From Catenaria anguillulae PL171 (lineage: Eukaryota; Blastocladiomycota; Blastocladiomycetes; Blastocladiales; Catenariaceae): a stretch of 64,000 nucleotides of DNA. A program made the position numbers and the translations under genes. Where the stretch lies: NCBI GenBank assembly GCA_002102555.1, contig MCFL01000060.1:62001-126000 (forward strand), in the 5' to 3' direction. A model generated the notes under the pieces. The model did not search any database and was not told where the DNA came from. It saw nothing but the letters and a program-made list of their open reading frames with translations. Below, piece after piece: positions 24,204 through 34,519 of this stretch (within the stretch, counting starts at the first letter, position 1; each line of letters starts with the position of its first letter).

Positions 24204-24533
24204 ATGCCGCCGGCGAAACGCAAACACCAGAAAACTTCATTCACTCTCAAACAGCCAGCAGCTGCCGGCCTCAACGGCTTCACCATCAGCAAAGCAAACC
24301 AAGAGAAGGGACAGCTTGAATCCAGTCCAAATTACTCAACCAACATCAAACCCCTGATTGATTATTATGAGAACAAGATCACGTATTTGCAAAGCCGAGA
24401 TGTTGAGCAAGAGATTCGACGACTGCAAGACTGTGTGCGACAAAAAGATGAGGAAATTGAAGTGTTGCAGTCTACCATTCAGTTCAAGACCTTCGGGCTC
24501 ATTGAGCTCATGCGGACTCGCCGCCCGCATTAA
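24204..24533 (+). CDS. Short basic coiled-coil ORF next to the transposase relic
   Basis: A 109-residue frame starting MPPAKRKHQKTSFTLKQ. It has a charged helical stretch (YYENKITYLQSRDVEQEIRR, CVRQKDEEIEVLQSTIQF). It ends eight bases before the open frame of the DDE transposase relic, in a different phase. It may be the N-terminal part of the same element, joined by a lost splice or shifted by a mutation. It could also be an unrelated small gene. No known domain. Confidence 0.4.
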   Translation: MPPAKRKHQKTSFTLKQPAAAGLNGFTISKANQEKGQLESSPNYSTNIKPLIDYYENKITYLQSRDVEQEIRRLQDCVRQKDEEIEVLQSTIQFKTFGLIELMRTRRPH

Positions 24534-24580
24534 CCCAATTGTACTCTACTAAGCTGATTCCGCGCAACGAGCACAACTCC

Positions 24581-25564
24581 ATGAATCATGTGTCTGTGAT
24601 CGCCGAAACCATGGTTCCCATATCTAAGGCTGACAAGCCAGAATCGAGTGGGTTTGATGTCGCGCAAGCGATTGCGATCCGGTCGTATTGCAAGTTGCGC
24701 ATTGGTGGGTTGGGAAAAGGGAAAGCGCGGCAGCAGGCAGCCGCGGCTGTGTGGAAACGGGGATGGCGGCACAAGGCCAAGAAGCTTATCGGAAAGTGGA
24801 TTGCGGATCTAGAGCGCGAGACGCCGTTCGCCGAAAACTTGCGAGGTCAAAAACAAGCCCAAACCAGACTCCTGTACCACAGCGACATCTTTGAGCAAGT
24901 GCAAGAATGGTGCCCTGATGAACGGCGGGTGGACCCGAAGCGGCTTCGCAACTGGGTCAACGCCAACTTGCGACCGGCCTTTGCAACAGCACCCATCGCG
25001 ATTGGCGCAAAAGGCATCTCAAAAGGAACCGCTCGCCGTTGGCTTCATCGGGTTGGGTTCGTCCATCAGCGCAAAAGCAAGGGTACTTACACCGATGGGC
25101 ATGATGCGCCTGCGACATTAATTGCGAGGCAGCGGTACGTGGATCGATTTCGCAGCTACGAGCCGTTGATGGAGCGATTCGTGACTTTGGACGACGGATC
25201 CATCGACATCGAGGAGCCAGATCTCGACTCGCCGGAGGCGAAAGCAGCAGCAAGTGCGTTGGACTGGGATCAACCGTATGTGTTGAAGAATGTGTGGCAT
25301 GACGTGGCGACGGCAAAGCCAGCGGATAAGGGCAAGCCCAGGTGGATTATGAAGGGTGATTCGGCGTTGATGGCCAAGTCCGATGGCCAGGGATACATGG
25401 TGAGCGGGTGCGGATGGAGGAGAGCGCCGCGAAGGAGCTCGAGCGGGACAGGGAGCAGAAGGCAAAGAAGCGTCGTTTGGCAATGGAGCAGGCAGAGGCT
25501 GCGATTGCAGGCGGCTCGGACCAGATGCGGTTTGACGCCACGGAGGAATGAGCGACGAGGTTAG
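24581..25564 (+). pseudogene. DDE-superfamily DNA transposase relic
   Basis: 327 codons from the first ATG (MNHVSVIAETM). After an N-terminal helical region the frame has a helix-turn-helix-like part followed by KGISKGTARRWLHRVGFVHQ and SKGTYTDGHDAPATLIARQR. This resembles the segment 'ARRWLHKLGF..KGxYxDGHER.DVVxYR' found in fungal DDE transposases just before the catalytic core. LMAKSDGQGYMVSG resembles the later 'KKGxGxSIMVSxF' segment. The expected catalytic core between and after these is largely missing. After about 25400 the coding signal moves to the neighbouring frame (a Lys/Glu/Ala-rich helix ending at a TGA near 25552). I read this as an internally deleted, frame-shifted copy of a plain DNA transposon. 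Confidence 0.5.
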
Positions 25565-26081
25565 GCGAGTGGTTCAACGAATACACGGAATTCTCTGCTT
25601 TGGGGCATCGATAGTGCATTGAGTATAACTGGACACAATTCGATTATTCACTCGTTGGCTTCATTGGCATTGGTCACAGCCTCAAACGCCTGTTGTCGTG
25701 AACGACGGCCATGTTCACGAACTGTGTTGGGTAAGTAACGGTCTGATCCATAGTGATAACTCACCCAAACGACGGATATTGTGAAGCAGAAAAGCTGCAG
25801 ACACTAGACCAGGTTAGAAAAATTCGCAAAATTACCAGCTTTCCATTGTATGTTGTTGCATGCCTGTATGTATAAAATTGCATGAGGAGATACATTTTGA
25901 AGATCCACTACCGTTCACTTCGGTCCTGTCCCGTTGAACTCCACCATATAAGTATACCGAGCTGTTCCCCCCGTGTGTTGTAAGGAACAGTAACCCGACT
26001 GCTGTATTATCCGTTAATAATTCGCATTCTTACACACTCATTTCCGACTTCGAGACGTGAAATCACAACACAATCGTATCG
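25565..26081. other. Spacer between DDE relic and the convergent gene pair
   Basis: No gene. It holds the promoter of the 494-residue gene. 25766-25779 (CAAACGACGGATAT) has a partial inverted match at 31893-31908, a candidate element end discussed under findings. Confidence 0.4.
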
Positions 26082-27566
26082 ATGACGCTCGAATCATCCC
26101 ACGCTGGCCTTGACTCGGTCTTTGACGACCATGACGCCTGCTTCAGCTCAAACGACTTCACCTCAGATAGTCAAGATGCCGGCGCCCCCAGTTCCCCCGA
26201 CGAGCTCGACCGAATGATTGCGCGGCTTGACCAAGTCTACGACCTGTTCGATCAAGAAGGTTTGGACCCTGACGATGAAGTCTTCCTCCTCGCAGCCATG
26301 ATTGACGACGAACGCATCGCCGACCAAATGCGGCAACAATCACCGCAGCACCCGTCGGCCACTCCCACGCCCCCGGTCACTCAAAATGTCTTGTCGTCTG
26401 TATCGGCCTCAACTCCGCATCCGCCTGCCCCATCGAAGCCCACCCGCACGCGGCTCCGCAAGGAAGCCATTCTCGAAGATCTCAACAACGCCGCCGACAC
26501 TGTCATGAGCCTTATTGTACATACCGTGACCAGCAAGAAGTACCACAAGGCGCTGCGTGGTGGGCCTACGTGGCAAGTCGTAGTTGACGTTGCACAAGCG
26601 CTTCTCGGGGCGGATGAGTCGATGCGCCACGACATTGCCAACACCATCAACTTGTACCTGTCTCCTCACCTTGCACGGGTTACCACCATCACCAAGCGCC
26701 TCGAAAAGACGGCAAATGCTCCTCTCGACCTCCAATCTGCTCTCAACGCCAAACTTCCTCTCCTCCCGACCGAAGTGCCCTGGCTCGAGCTTCCCACGCA
26801 TCCTGTGAACCAAACACGGAACATGACCGTCCGCGACTTTATTGTCACTCGGTTCATTGAGCAGTTTCGACTTGCGACGCTCCACCTCCTCCTCAACACC
26901 GCACATTCGATGCCATCCATCCCTCCTATTCGGCAAGCTGCCGCGCAGGTCAACATTGTGTACTCGTCCACGCTCTTTGACACGTCGCGGGCGGCGGAGG
27001 TTGGTACAGCAGGATACGTCACTGGATACTTGGTGTCCAATGCATGGAAATGGACTCGCCGCAACTACAAGCACCCATCCTCCGAGCTCATTCGCACCAT
27101 TGTCCCCAAGCTGGTCTACCTTGGTCAAGCGCGAGAGGACGTCAAGACGAGCGGATTCGCCACGGTTCGCAACGTTTCGGTTCGAGACAAGGGTGCTTTG
27201 TTGTATGCAAAACAGGAGATCATTTGTTATGTGATGTGGTTGTCGACCGCGATTGATGTCGTTCTCAACTTGCCTGGGCATGACCGCGAATCGCCGTTCT
27301 GGGCAGATCAGCGTGTGCGGGAACTGCTCGAATCCAACCAGCATCATGAAGCGTGGAATAGGTTCAACCATGCGACTGGGTTTGATTCGCATTTCCGAGG
27401 TAACAAGGGGGCGGCCGAGCGGTTTTTGAAGTTGTTCCGTGTCCCAGTTGTGTCGATCAAGATTGGTGAGTATGTCAAGAGGCTCAAGGAGGCTGGTAAA
27501 AGCAAAGAGGGAGCGGCCGCCGTCAGTGTGCTGCGGGAGGAGTTGAAACACCTGAGCGCAAAATAA
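26082..27566 (+). CDS. 494-residue protein convergent with the P-type transposase
   Basis: Single exon, no introns, ATG start. The first ~130 residues are acidic and Ser/Pro-rich (DELDRMIARLDQVYDLFDQE). The rest looks folded and helical: HDIANTINLYLSPHLARVTT, MTVRDFIVTRFIEQFRLATL, VGTAGYVTGYLVSNAWKWT, IRTIVPKLVYLGQ. The TAGYVTGYLV stretch is loosely like the YIAGYV..KL segment near the end of P/THAP9 transposases, which the opposing transposase lacks. This is weak and may be chance. Its stop is 17 bases from the transposase stop. It is either a host gene beside the insertion or a second gene of the same element. No known domain recognised. Confidence 0.6.
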   Translation: MTLESSHAGLDSVFDDHDACFSSNDFTSDSQDAGAPSSPDELDRMIARLDQVYDLFDQEGLDPDDEVFLLAAMIDDERIADQMRQQSPQHPSATPTPPVTQNVLSSVSASTPHPPAPSKPTRTRLRKEAILEDLNNAADTVMSLIVHTVTSKKYHKALRGGPTWQVVVDVAQALLGADESMRHDIANTINLYLSPHLARVTTITKRLEKTANAPLDLQSALNAKLPLLPTEVPWLELPTHPVNQTRNMTVRDFIVTRFIEQFRLATLHLLLNTAHSMPSIPPIRQAAAQVNIVYSSTLFDTSRAAEVGTAGYVTGYLVSNAWKWTRRNYKHPSSELIRTIVPKLVYLGQAREDVKTSGFATVRNVSVRDKGALLYAKQEIICYVMWLSTAIDVVLNLPGHDRESPFWADQRVRELLESNQHHEAWNRFNHATGFDSHFRGNKGAAERFLKLFRVPVVSIKIGEYVKRLKEAGKSKEGAAAVSVLREELKHLSAK

Positions 27567-27583
27567 TGTAAGTGGGTTCAAGT

Positions 27584-30500
27584 CTAAGCGAATGTATCAA
27601 TGTGCTCAAAATTGTCACAGTCAATCATACTCTCAAAGTACTCCATCACCAGAAACTCGTCTTCCAAGTCCGAGAATCCATGGTCATGCAACCGTGCCTG
27701 ACTTGCAGCCGTATCTCTGCACGTGCCCACACTCCCACCCTGCCCATCCCCACCAATAATCTCAATCGTTTCCCAATCCTTGCTCCCAGTCACGTCCCAA
27801 TCTCCATCCTTGTCCACACCTCCCTCATCGCCCAAAATCCCAGCTTCGTTCTGATCGCCGCCTCCATCACCATCCAAATCCGCGGCTGTTGGCATGACAT
27901 AGCTTGTGTTGAGCCGCTTGAGGTGCGTGGTGTATGCCCTCATGGACATGAAGTACATGTGCGCAATGAGCATGTGCTTGGCCGTCACGCGCCCGTCGTG
28001 TCCACCTGTCGCGCGAGCGAGGGCAAAGAATGCTTCGAGCGAGTTGGTTGACATGGTCCGAGGGTAGACGTGAAGGAAGCTGTACTCAGAGAACAGGTAC
28101 TGGGCCGAGTTCTTGAATCCGTGGACGCAGATGCAAAGATCCTCGTACGCCTCGTTTGTGATGAACATGGCCTTGGCCTCCTTGATCTTGGCTGCCTGCG
28201 CCTTCTTCTCCTCATCCGTTGCCGCTGGCAACTGCTTGGCTGCGTCCACCTGCTCATCCACCCACTTCTTCCAGACTGTAAACCACTCGACAATCGCATC
28301 CAGCTCAGCAAACCGTGGGTCGTCCATGGACTTGAAGCACGCCGTGTCCGTCATGATCTCGTAGAACCGTGCGACCCGCCTAATGTACTCGACTGTGCCA
28401 TTAATCATGTTCTGGTCCATGTTGTTGGTGGGCTTGACATCCATCTCGATCTGCTTGGCCACATACTCGTGCATGACACCTGCGGCCAACCCGACACGCA
28501 TCTTTGTCCATGCGGTCAAATGAACGGAGTCATCGGTGACCCTGCGAGCGGGATCAAACCCGTTGGTGACCTTCTTGAACTGCAGCAACGCCTCGACGAC
28601 ACACCAAGCAAACTTCTTCTCGCCATGCTGCAGTTGGCGGTTCGAGTTGAACAGCGAGTTCCTGAGCTTTTTGAGAGCATGCGGCGGATCTTGCATGTAG
28701 AAAAGAAGGCGGTGCAGAGCCGAGTACGCGCCTCGGTGCGGCGTGCGTGTGGTGTTGCTGTTGCCATTGTTGGCGCCGTCGTTGGTGCCGTCGTTGGCGC
28801 CGTCGTTGGCACCGTCGCAGTCATGTTCGGAGGTCGGATCGTGAGCAGCAACTGGGTCAGTGTCGTCGCTGATAGGGCCGCCTTTGAGCGACTTGGCGGC
28901 AGATCGGTTGGTGGGTGCGCTGGCAGAGAAAAAGCAACCAAGGCCGACATATAAGTAAAGGAGTAATGAGTCGGGAGAGAAGAGCGTCCATACCCATCAG
29001 CATTCAGGTTGACAAGCGCCAACCCACACACATCCGTCAAGGCGGAAGCAACTTGATGCAAAATAACAACGAGCTTCTCGGCTGTGAGGCTGCGGGTGTG
29101 AAACTGAGCGACCGGGAATGACACCTCTGTGCAGCAGCTCGTGAACATGAGCACAAGGGCATGAGTCGCAAGCTCGGGCTGCTCGGTGGATGGGCGCTCA
29201 AGGAGAAGGGTGCCCTGGCCATACTGCACGAGTCCAGAAATCTCGCCAGACTTGGAGTTGTATGAGGGTTCGGGCGCGAGTTGACATTCATCAAATGACA
29301 GATACCCAGTCCGCAAAACGGCACGCAGTGCAGCCTCGGATTCGTCGGGAAACTTGATCTTGAACTCATCAAGGCGCGAATCCAGTAGCTCGGCAACATA
29401 TTTGGAAATCTGTTCCGCGTCAATGCCAGGCTGGATGCGATAGGCGCGCTGGGCGTCGATCAGAGTACGGTGGGACGGAAGCGGGATGCCCACATTACGA
29501 AGCAGGCGGTATGCGGCGCGGGACTTGGTGTAGAGCGCAAGAGCAAAGAACAGGACGGTCTCGCCATACTTCTTAGTGGAACGCTTGTCACCGCGCTTTT
29601 CCATTTCCTCCACGATACCGGCAAGCACAGGGAAACGCTTCAAACGACGAGCGAGGCCAGGGCGCGTGTGATAGAAAATGCTACACACGACCAGTTCAAT
29701 GCACAGTGGGTCAGGGACGGATAATCAACAATGCTTGCTTCAAGGACAAACGTACTCCATGAGGCCAAGCCGTTTGAACTTAGTCTTCTCCCTCCTCGTT
29801 ATAGCCGGTCGCCCAATCCGCTTCTTGCGAGTTTGCGGCGCTGCCGCTGCAGGTCGAGGGATCACATTGCTCAACCCAGAGTCAGGATTGACGCGCGCTC
29901 TGCGATTGCGCGCACGGCTCCTCCTTGGAATTGGTGTGTCTTTGGTTGCTGGCGCTGGTGTAGCTGTTGCATTAGCGGCTGGCGTTGTAGATAGATCCAA
30001 TGGCGGGGGCGGTGTGGGATCAGTGGAAGGTGGCGGCGGCGTTGGATCAGTGGAAGGCGGCGGCGGCGTAGGATCAGTGGAAGGCGGCGGCGGCGTAGGA
30101 TCAGTGGAAGGCGGCGGCGGCGTAGGATCAGTGGAAAGGGGAGCAGACGGCAATTGAGGTGGCTCGAGAGACGATGGCGTTGATCCCACTGCGTTGAAGT
30201 ATACATAGAGAAGGGAGCTTGTCAGTGATGGTCGCGGATGAACGTGTAGAAAAAGCCGTGACGTACAAGCATGCGATCGGCGATGCGAGACTGTCTCGGA
30301 AAAGGTTGCACATTCCACACACCGCAGCGACTGCGGCGTCGAAGCAACTCGTTGACACTTGACGGCGCGATAGACACAATCAACCTGCGCACCGCCGTCA
30401 TAGGCTGAGAGGAATGGGAATGGGAATGGAGTCGCGAGAATGGTGGCTTTTGCAGTTGCACGACCATCGAGAAGCGACTTGATTGAATGCATTTTATGCA

Positions 30501-31803
30501 CTTCCTTGTCGATCACCGGGTCGGAATATCCATTGCACAACCGCAGCTCGGAGCAAATGTGCAAAATGCGAGCGACGTTGGCAGCGGAAGCCTTGCGCAA
30601 ATCCATGCTTGGGTGCTGCTCTTTGACGTACGCTGTGATGTCGGCGCCGAACGAGAAAATCTTGATTGGATGGGCGACGCCGCTGGATGTGTCAACTGCG
30701 ACTGATCGAACGGGAAGCCCGCCTTGGCACGTGGGTTGGACGAGAAAGAACTCGGCCTGCTTCCCCATATCGCCACCCACCCAGATTCCTTCGACAGCGA
30801 GCCGAGATTTGGAGACGGCGGTGTTGCGCCGCTGTTCAGTCACCGTCATGGCCACGCGCGGATCCGCTCCGGTGTTTGGGGCATCAGACAGCTCGGCGAA
30901 ATAACAGTTTTCGCACCGTTGCCGCTTGCGGCGCCCGTCCGTGGCCATGGCCTTTGAATCTGGCGACAGCGACAGATGACCCGCGCGGTTTGGCTGTAAT
31001 GGCATGGGCGATGGGGATCTCGCGCGCTTTCGGCCTGCTGCTGCGGGGAGATTTGTTGGGGTGCATGCGCCGTTGGAGGCAAGCTGCTTCGGCGTTGATG
31101 CGTGTCCGGATGGCGTGTAGATTTGCCCGGCGTGTCGGTGAAACAACATGGGCTCTGACGAACCGGCACTTTGCATCGCTGGTGTGAGGGAATGACATTC
31201 AGATCAGACAGGTTCACAGCGGCGGTCGAGTGAAATCATGACAAACGGACCTCGATTGGCTTGATTCGGGTGAATCGGTGTGAGGATGCCCCTGATCGGA
31301 CGATGATAGGGAATGATGGCATGACCTTGAGAGGGAGCGGTGGGTCCTGGGCCGCTAGGATAGCCGACAGAGCTCGCTTGCGACCAGTGTGGGTGCGGTG
31401 CTTGATGGACTGCGTGGCCAGTGTCCACCGGAGGAGGGTTTCGTGGTGTCGCCGGCGGGGTGAAGATCGGCGGGTACAGCTGGCAGTGGCCACCGTTACG
31501 AGGGGCAGTATGTTGATAAGTCGACTGGTTGTTTTGCGATGCAAGAGGGTGAGGCGTCGATAGTCCAGGCCCGCAGGCGGCTGGCGGGTGTAGGTGCATT
31601 CCAGCATGGTTGCTAACAATGGCTTTGAATACTGGGACGTCAAGCGGGAGCCCTGAATACATGAAGGAGTTGCTGCCTGGCGTCGGCGGGCACTGAAACG
31701 CCGGTACAAGCGAGGGCGGCGGGTGCGGCGGGGGATGATGGAGGAGAGGACCCACGGGTGGACCAAAACCAAGGCTGCGTTGTGCACGTTGAGAATGCTC
31801 CAT
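27584..31803 (-). CDS. P-superfamily (THAP9/P element-like) transposase
   Basis: Five exons on the minus strand in consistent phase: 31803-31218, 31178-30267, 30188-29752, 29637-28994 and 28919-27584, about 1304 residues, open throughout. Introns are 39, 78, 114 and 74 nt; the first (39 nt) and third junctions are the least sure. P-family hallmarks appear in order: RSAAYRLLR-like helical region (TKSRAAYRLLRNVGIPLPS), GYLSFDE (first catalytic Asp, about residue 761), NADGAPTNRSAAK formed across the last intron (second Asp), LLFYMQDPPHALKKLRNSL, LTAWTKMRVGLAAGV, and MSTNSLEAFFALARATGGH (catalytic Glu). The N-terminal third is Pro-rich with Cys pairs (CENC, CVEC) but no clear THAP domain. An STDPTPPPP repeat sits in the linker. 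The reaction would be cut-and-paste transposition in the nucleus. Activity is not shown. Confidence 0.75.
28769..28816. repeat. 12-bp tandem repeat in transposase exon 5
   Basis: Four units of GTTGGCGCCGTC with single-base variants. On the minus strand they encode DGAN/DGTN repeats just after the DGAPTNR motif. Confidence 0.9.
30017..30140. repeat. 27-bp tandem repeat encoding STDPTPPPP
   Basis: About 4.5 copies of a 27-bp unit starting GGATCAGTGGAAGGCGGCGG. They encode five STDPTPPPP nonapeptides in the transposase linker. Third-base variation is slight, so the array is young. Confidence 0.95.
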
Positions 31804-31986
31804 GGCAAATGAGGAGTAGAAGGTCGAGCTGCTGACTTTGGTGGAAGAGAGAAGGCGTTGAAAGGCTGAGGCGAGGTGAGGGGGATCCGCCGATATCCGT
31901 CAGTTTTGGAGAAAAAAAAAAAACGGACTTAGAAACCGACGCGTTTGGTCACTGCGGACAGGAAATGACTTCCTGGCAGCAAAAGG

Positions 31987-32057
31987 ACTGGCAGAAAGAT
32001 CGAACCTGAGACTCTGGATCGCAAGGGGTCTGCTCGACCACTCAACCAGGAGCCAAT
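31987..32057 (-). pseudogene. tRNA-like sequence, possible tRNA relic
   Basis: 71 bases on the minus strand. The ends could pair (ATTGGCT with TGCCAGT, six of seven). A box A-like segment (TGGTTGAGTGGTCGA) and a box B-like segment (GGTTCGATC) are in the right order, and TTTT follows. The anticodon and T stems do not pair, so a working tRNA is unlikely. It may be a degraded tRNA or a tRNA-derived repeat. Confidence 0.3.
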
Positions 32058-32278
32058 ATAACTCATTTCCATTTTTATCAACTAAGTACGATGAATGGAG
32101 TGCAAGACTGATGGGGTCTCGTTGAACGATCAGCCACTCGGAAGTTCCCGGCCTTCACGCGTCGGAACGGGCAAACGGATCCAAAACATGCAACACAAAA
32201 TCGACATACACTCCCGCGTTGTTCAGCTCAGTGAGTGGAGCGAAATCTGGCGACAGCGTTGCACGTGGTCGCACGGGT

Positions 32279-32355
32279 GGCTTGATGTCTTCTTCAGGGT
32301 GACCGGATGTCCTTCACAGTGAGCTTCGCTCACCCCATTCATTTTAGTACCCCTG
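32279..32355 (+). promoter_or_regulatory. Shared two-block upstream element, succinyl-CoA ligase copy
   Basis: 30-bp block at 32279-32308, 10-bp spacer, 37-bp block at 32319-32355. It is almost identical to the element upstream of RPA14 (23128-23213) and has the same orientation relative to its gene. It ends 148 bases before the start codon. The spacer differs in length and sequence (10 versus 19 bp), and flanking sequence is unrelated apart from a short TCACTTCACT present in inverted orientation. Confidence 0.8.
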
Positions 32356-32503
32356 CTTCACTTCACTCCACTTGACTCCCGCCATCACCCCCAATCTGTA
32401 TTTCGTATTTACATACGCTGCCGCCGTCTGCCGTCCGCTGTATTGCATTGCCATCGACTGCACTTGCTGCACGCACCCGACCCGATCTCCGTACCTTCTC
32501 ACC

Positions 32504-34222
32504 ATGTTCCGCACCACCGTCGCCCGCGCCGTGGCCGCCGTCAGGGTACCTATCCTCCGCCATCCCGTCCATCCAGGGACCGACCCCACCCGATCCACGA
32601 TCCAGGGCTTGCTTTGTGGCCTGTCTGAGGCCAGACCTCTGCCGCGAGACACAAGGCGCAACCAACCGGCCCAAGTTTCCCGGTCTTCCCATGCATCCTA
32701 CAATCGATCATGATTACCATGCATCAACCGAGCCTCATCACATCACCAACGCATGCCCAGACGCCTGATCCGGCAGCAGATTGCTCGCTCCCCACAGCGA
32801 CAATAATAGGCTCTCTCCACTTCACCACGGCTGGACGGTTGGCGGCCCTAAAGCAAGACCAAGTGGATCAGCAGATGTCCCACTGCTCCCCCTCAATCGA
32901 TTGTTGATGATCCTGAGCCAGAATAACTCACCACGACATTGTCTCCTTCTCTTGCACGTATTTTATTTTAACAGCCCGCCGCCCCTCGTCGCAACCTCTC
33001 GGTCCACGAGTACATCTCGGTCGACCTCCTCCAAAAGTACGGCGTCAAGACCCCGCGCGGCGGCATTGCCAAGACCCCCTCTGAGGCTGCCCAAGTCGCC
33101 CGGTCGCTCGGCACGGACGATCTTGTCATCAAGGCCCAAGTGCTTGCCGGCGGTCGCGGCAAGGGCCACTTCACGTCTGGCCTTCAGGGCGGCGTCAAGG
33201 TGTGCTACGAGCAAGCTGAGGTGGCAAAGTATGCCGAAAAGATGCTGGGCCACACGCTCGTGACCAAGCAAACGGGCGCCGCGGGCAAGCCCTGCAACAC
33301 CGTGTACATTGCCGAGCGCCTTTACCCTCGGCGCGAGTACTACTTTGCCATTCTCATGGATCGCAAGCACCAAGGTCCCGTGCTCGTTGGGTCCAACCAG
33401 GGCGGTGTCAACATTGAGGAGGTTGCCGAAAAGGACCCCAACGCCATTGTGACCTTGCCTGTCGACATCAACGTGGGCCTCACGCGCGACCAGGCTCTCG
33501 ACATGGCCAAGCGCATGGGCTTCCCCACAAAGGCCCAGGCCGATGCCGCCGAAACCTTCCTCAAGCTGTACAATGTGTTTATCGAAAAGGACGCCACCAT
33601 GGTGGAAATCAACCCCTTGTCCGAGGTGTCGACTGGCGACGTGGTGTGCATGGACGCAAAGATTGGCTTTGACGACAATGCCGATTTCCGCCAAGCCGAT
33701 GTGTTTGCCAAGCGCGATGTGACCCAGGAGGATGCGCGCGAGGTCAAGGCTGCCGAGGCCAAGCTCAACTACATTGGCCTCGACGGCAACATTGGTTGCC
33801 TCGTCAACGGCGCCGGCTTGGCCATGGCCACCATGGACATTATCAAGTTGCACGGCGGCGATCCGGCCAACTTCCTCGACGTTGGTGGCTCGGCTACCAC
33901 CCAGCAAGTCACGGATGCCTTCAAGATCATCTCGTCCGACCCGCGCGTCACGGCCATTCTCGTCAACATCTTTGGTGGTATCATGCGGTGCGACGTGATT
34001 GCCCAGGGTGTCATTGAGGCGTCGCAAAAGCTCGACCTCAAGATCCCGCTCATTGTGCGGTTGCAGGGTACCAAGGTTGATGAGGCCAAGCAGCTCATCA
34101 AGCAGTCTGGCCTCAAGATTGTGAGTGAGGACGACTTGGATGAGGCCGCCAAGAAGGCTGTGGCTTTGAGTCAGATTACCCAGATTGCCAAGGGCGCCAA
34201 CGTCAACGTGTCGTTCGCATAA
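32504..34222 (+). CDS. Succinyl-CoA ligase [ADP/GDP-forming] subunit beta, mitochondrial
   Basis: Exon 1 32504-32545 encodes [14 protein letters not shown]; exon 2 is 32975-34222; 429 residues in total. The beta subunit with its alpha partner converts succinyl-CoA + NDP + phosphate to succinate + NTP + CoA in the TCA cycle. Exon 1 gives an Arg/Ala-rich mitochondrial leader. The mature part starts near [18 protein letters not shown]. The ATP-grasp fold is shown by [14 protein letters not shown], the metal/nucleotide region by VEINPLSEV, and the CoA-ligase domain by [19 protein letters not shown] and [15 protein letters not shown]. The 429-nt intron is far longer than others in the window (mostly under 115). 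It separates the leader exactly from the catalytic part, and no gene is seen inside it. Confidence 0.95.
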
Positions 34223-34519
34223 GCTTGCTTTTGCTCGTGTCTTTGTTGCTGCGCTGTGTTCCCTCTGTTTGCTCCTTGGCCGTCGTCTTTGGCCAATGTG
34301 TTTCTTGTCTTCTTTCTTTCACCCCATCGTCACCTGCTTTCAACGTGTTTCTCATTGTCTTGCTTTCTCGGTATACTGTGACCATTCCATCTCAAAAATA
34401 CAAACTGGGCGGTAAAGCGGAATCGCTATCAAGCTATGGCTACATGACCTGACAGATTGGATACAGATTGCGCAACAACCAACGGAGCCGACCTTCTCTT
34501 GTTGTCGCTGAGTACGCCG
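34223..34519. other. Convergent 3' region between succinyl-CoA ligase and HAM1
   Basis: 297 bases, pyrimidine-rich after the ligase stop. No gene. Confidence 0.5.

Larger units (their letters stand above)
25766..31908. mobile_element. Candidate P-superfamily element with two convergent genes (limits uncertain)
   Basis: Spans the P-type transposase gene and the convergent 494-residue gene. Limits are set only by a partial inverted match: CAAACGACGGATAT at 25766-25779 and, on the minus strand, CAAAACTGACGGATAT at 31908-31893. No target-site duplication was found. If the 494-residue gene is a host gene, the element is only about 27.58-31.9 kb. Confidence 0.3.

Noticed and set aside
26409-27581. 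390-codon minus-strand frame opposite the 494-residue gene
   Set aside because: It would lie upstream-to-tail with the transposase on the same strand, so I considered it as an extra transposase exon. The transposase stop at 27584 closes that gene, and the plus frame is ATG-initiated and better in composition.
28769-30140. CRISPR-like array from the tandem repeats at 28769 and 30017
   Set aside because: These are in-frame coding repeats (DGAN and STDPTPPPP) without spacers, in a eukaryote.
31987-32057. Functional tRNA gene
   Set aside because: Box A/B-like segments and poly-T are present, but anticodon and T stems do not pair.
32963-34027. 354-codon minus-strand open frame opposite succinyl-CoA ligase beta
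   Set aside because: Shadow of a GC-rich coding strand; the plus-strand protein is certain and the minus translation has no known features.
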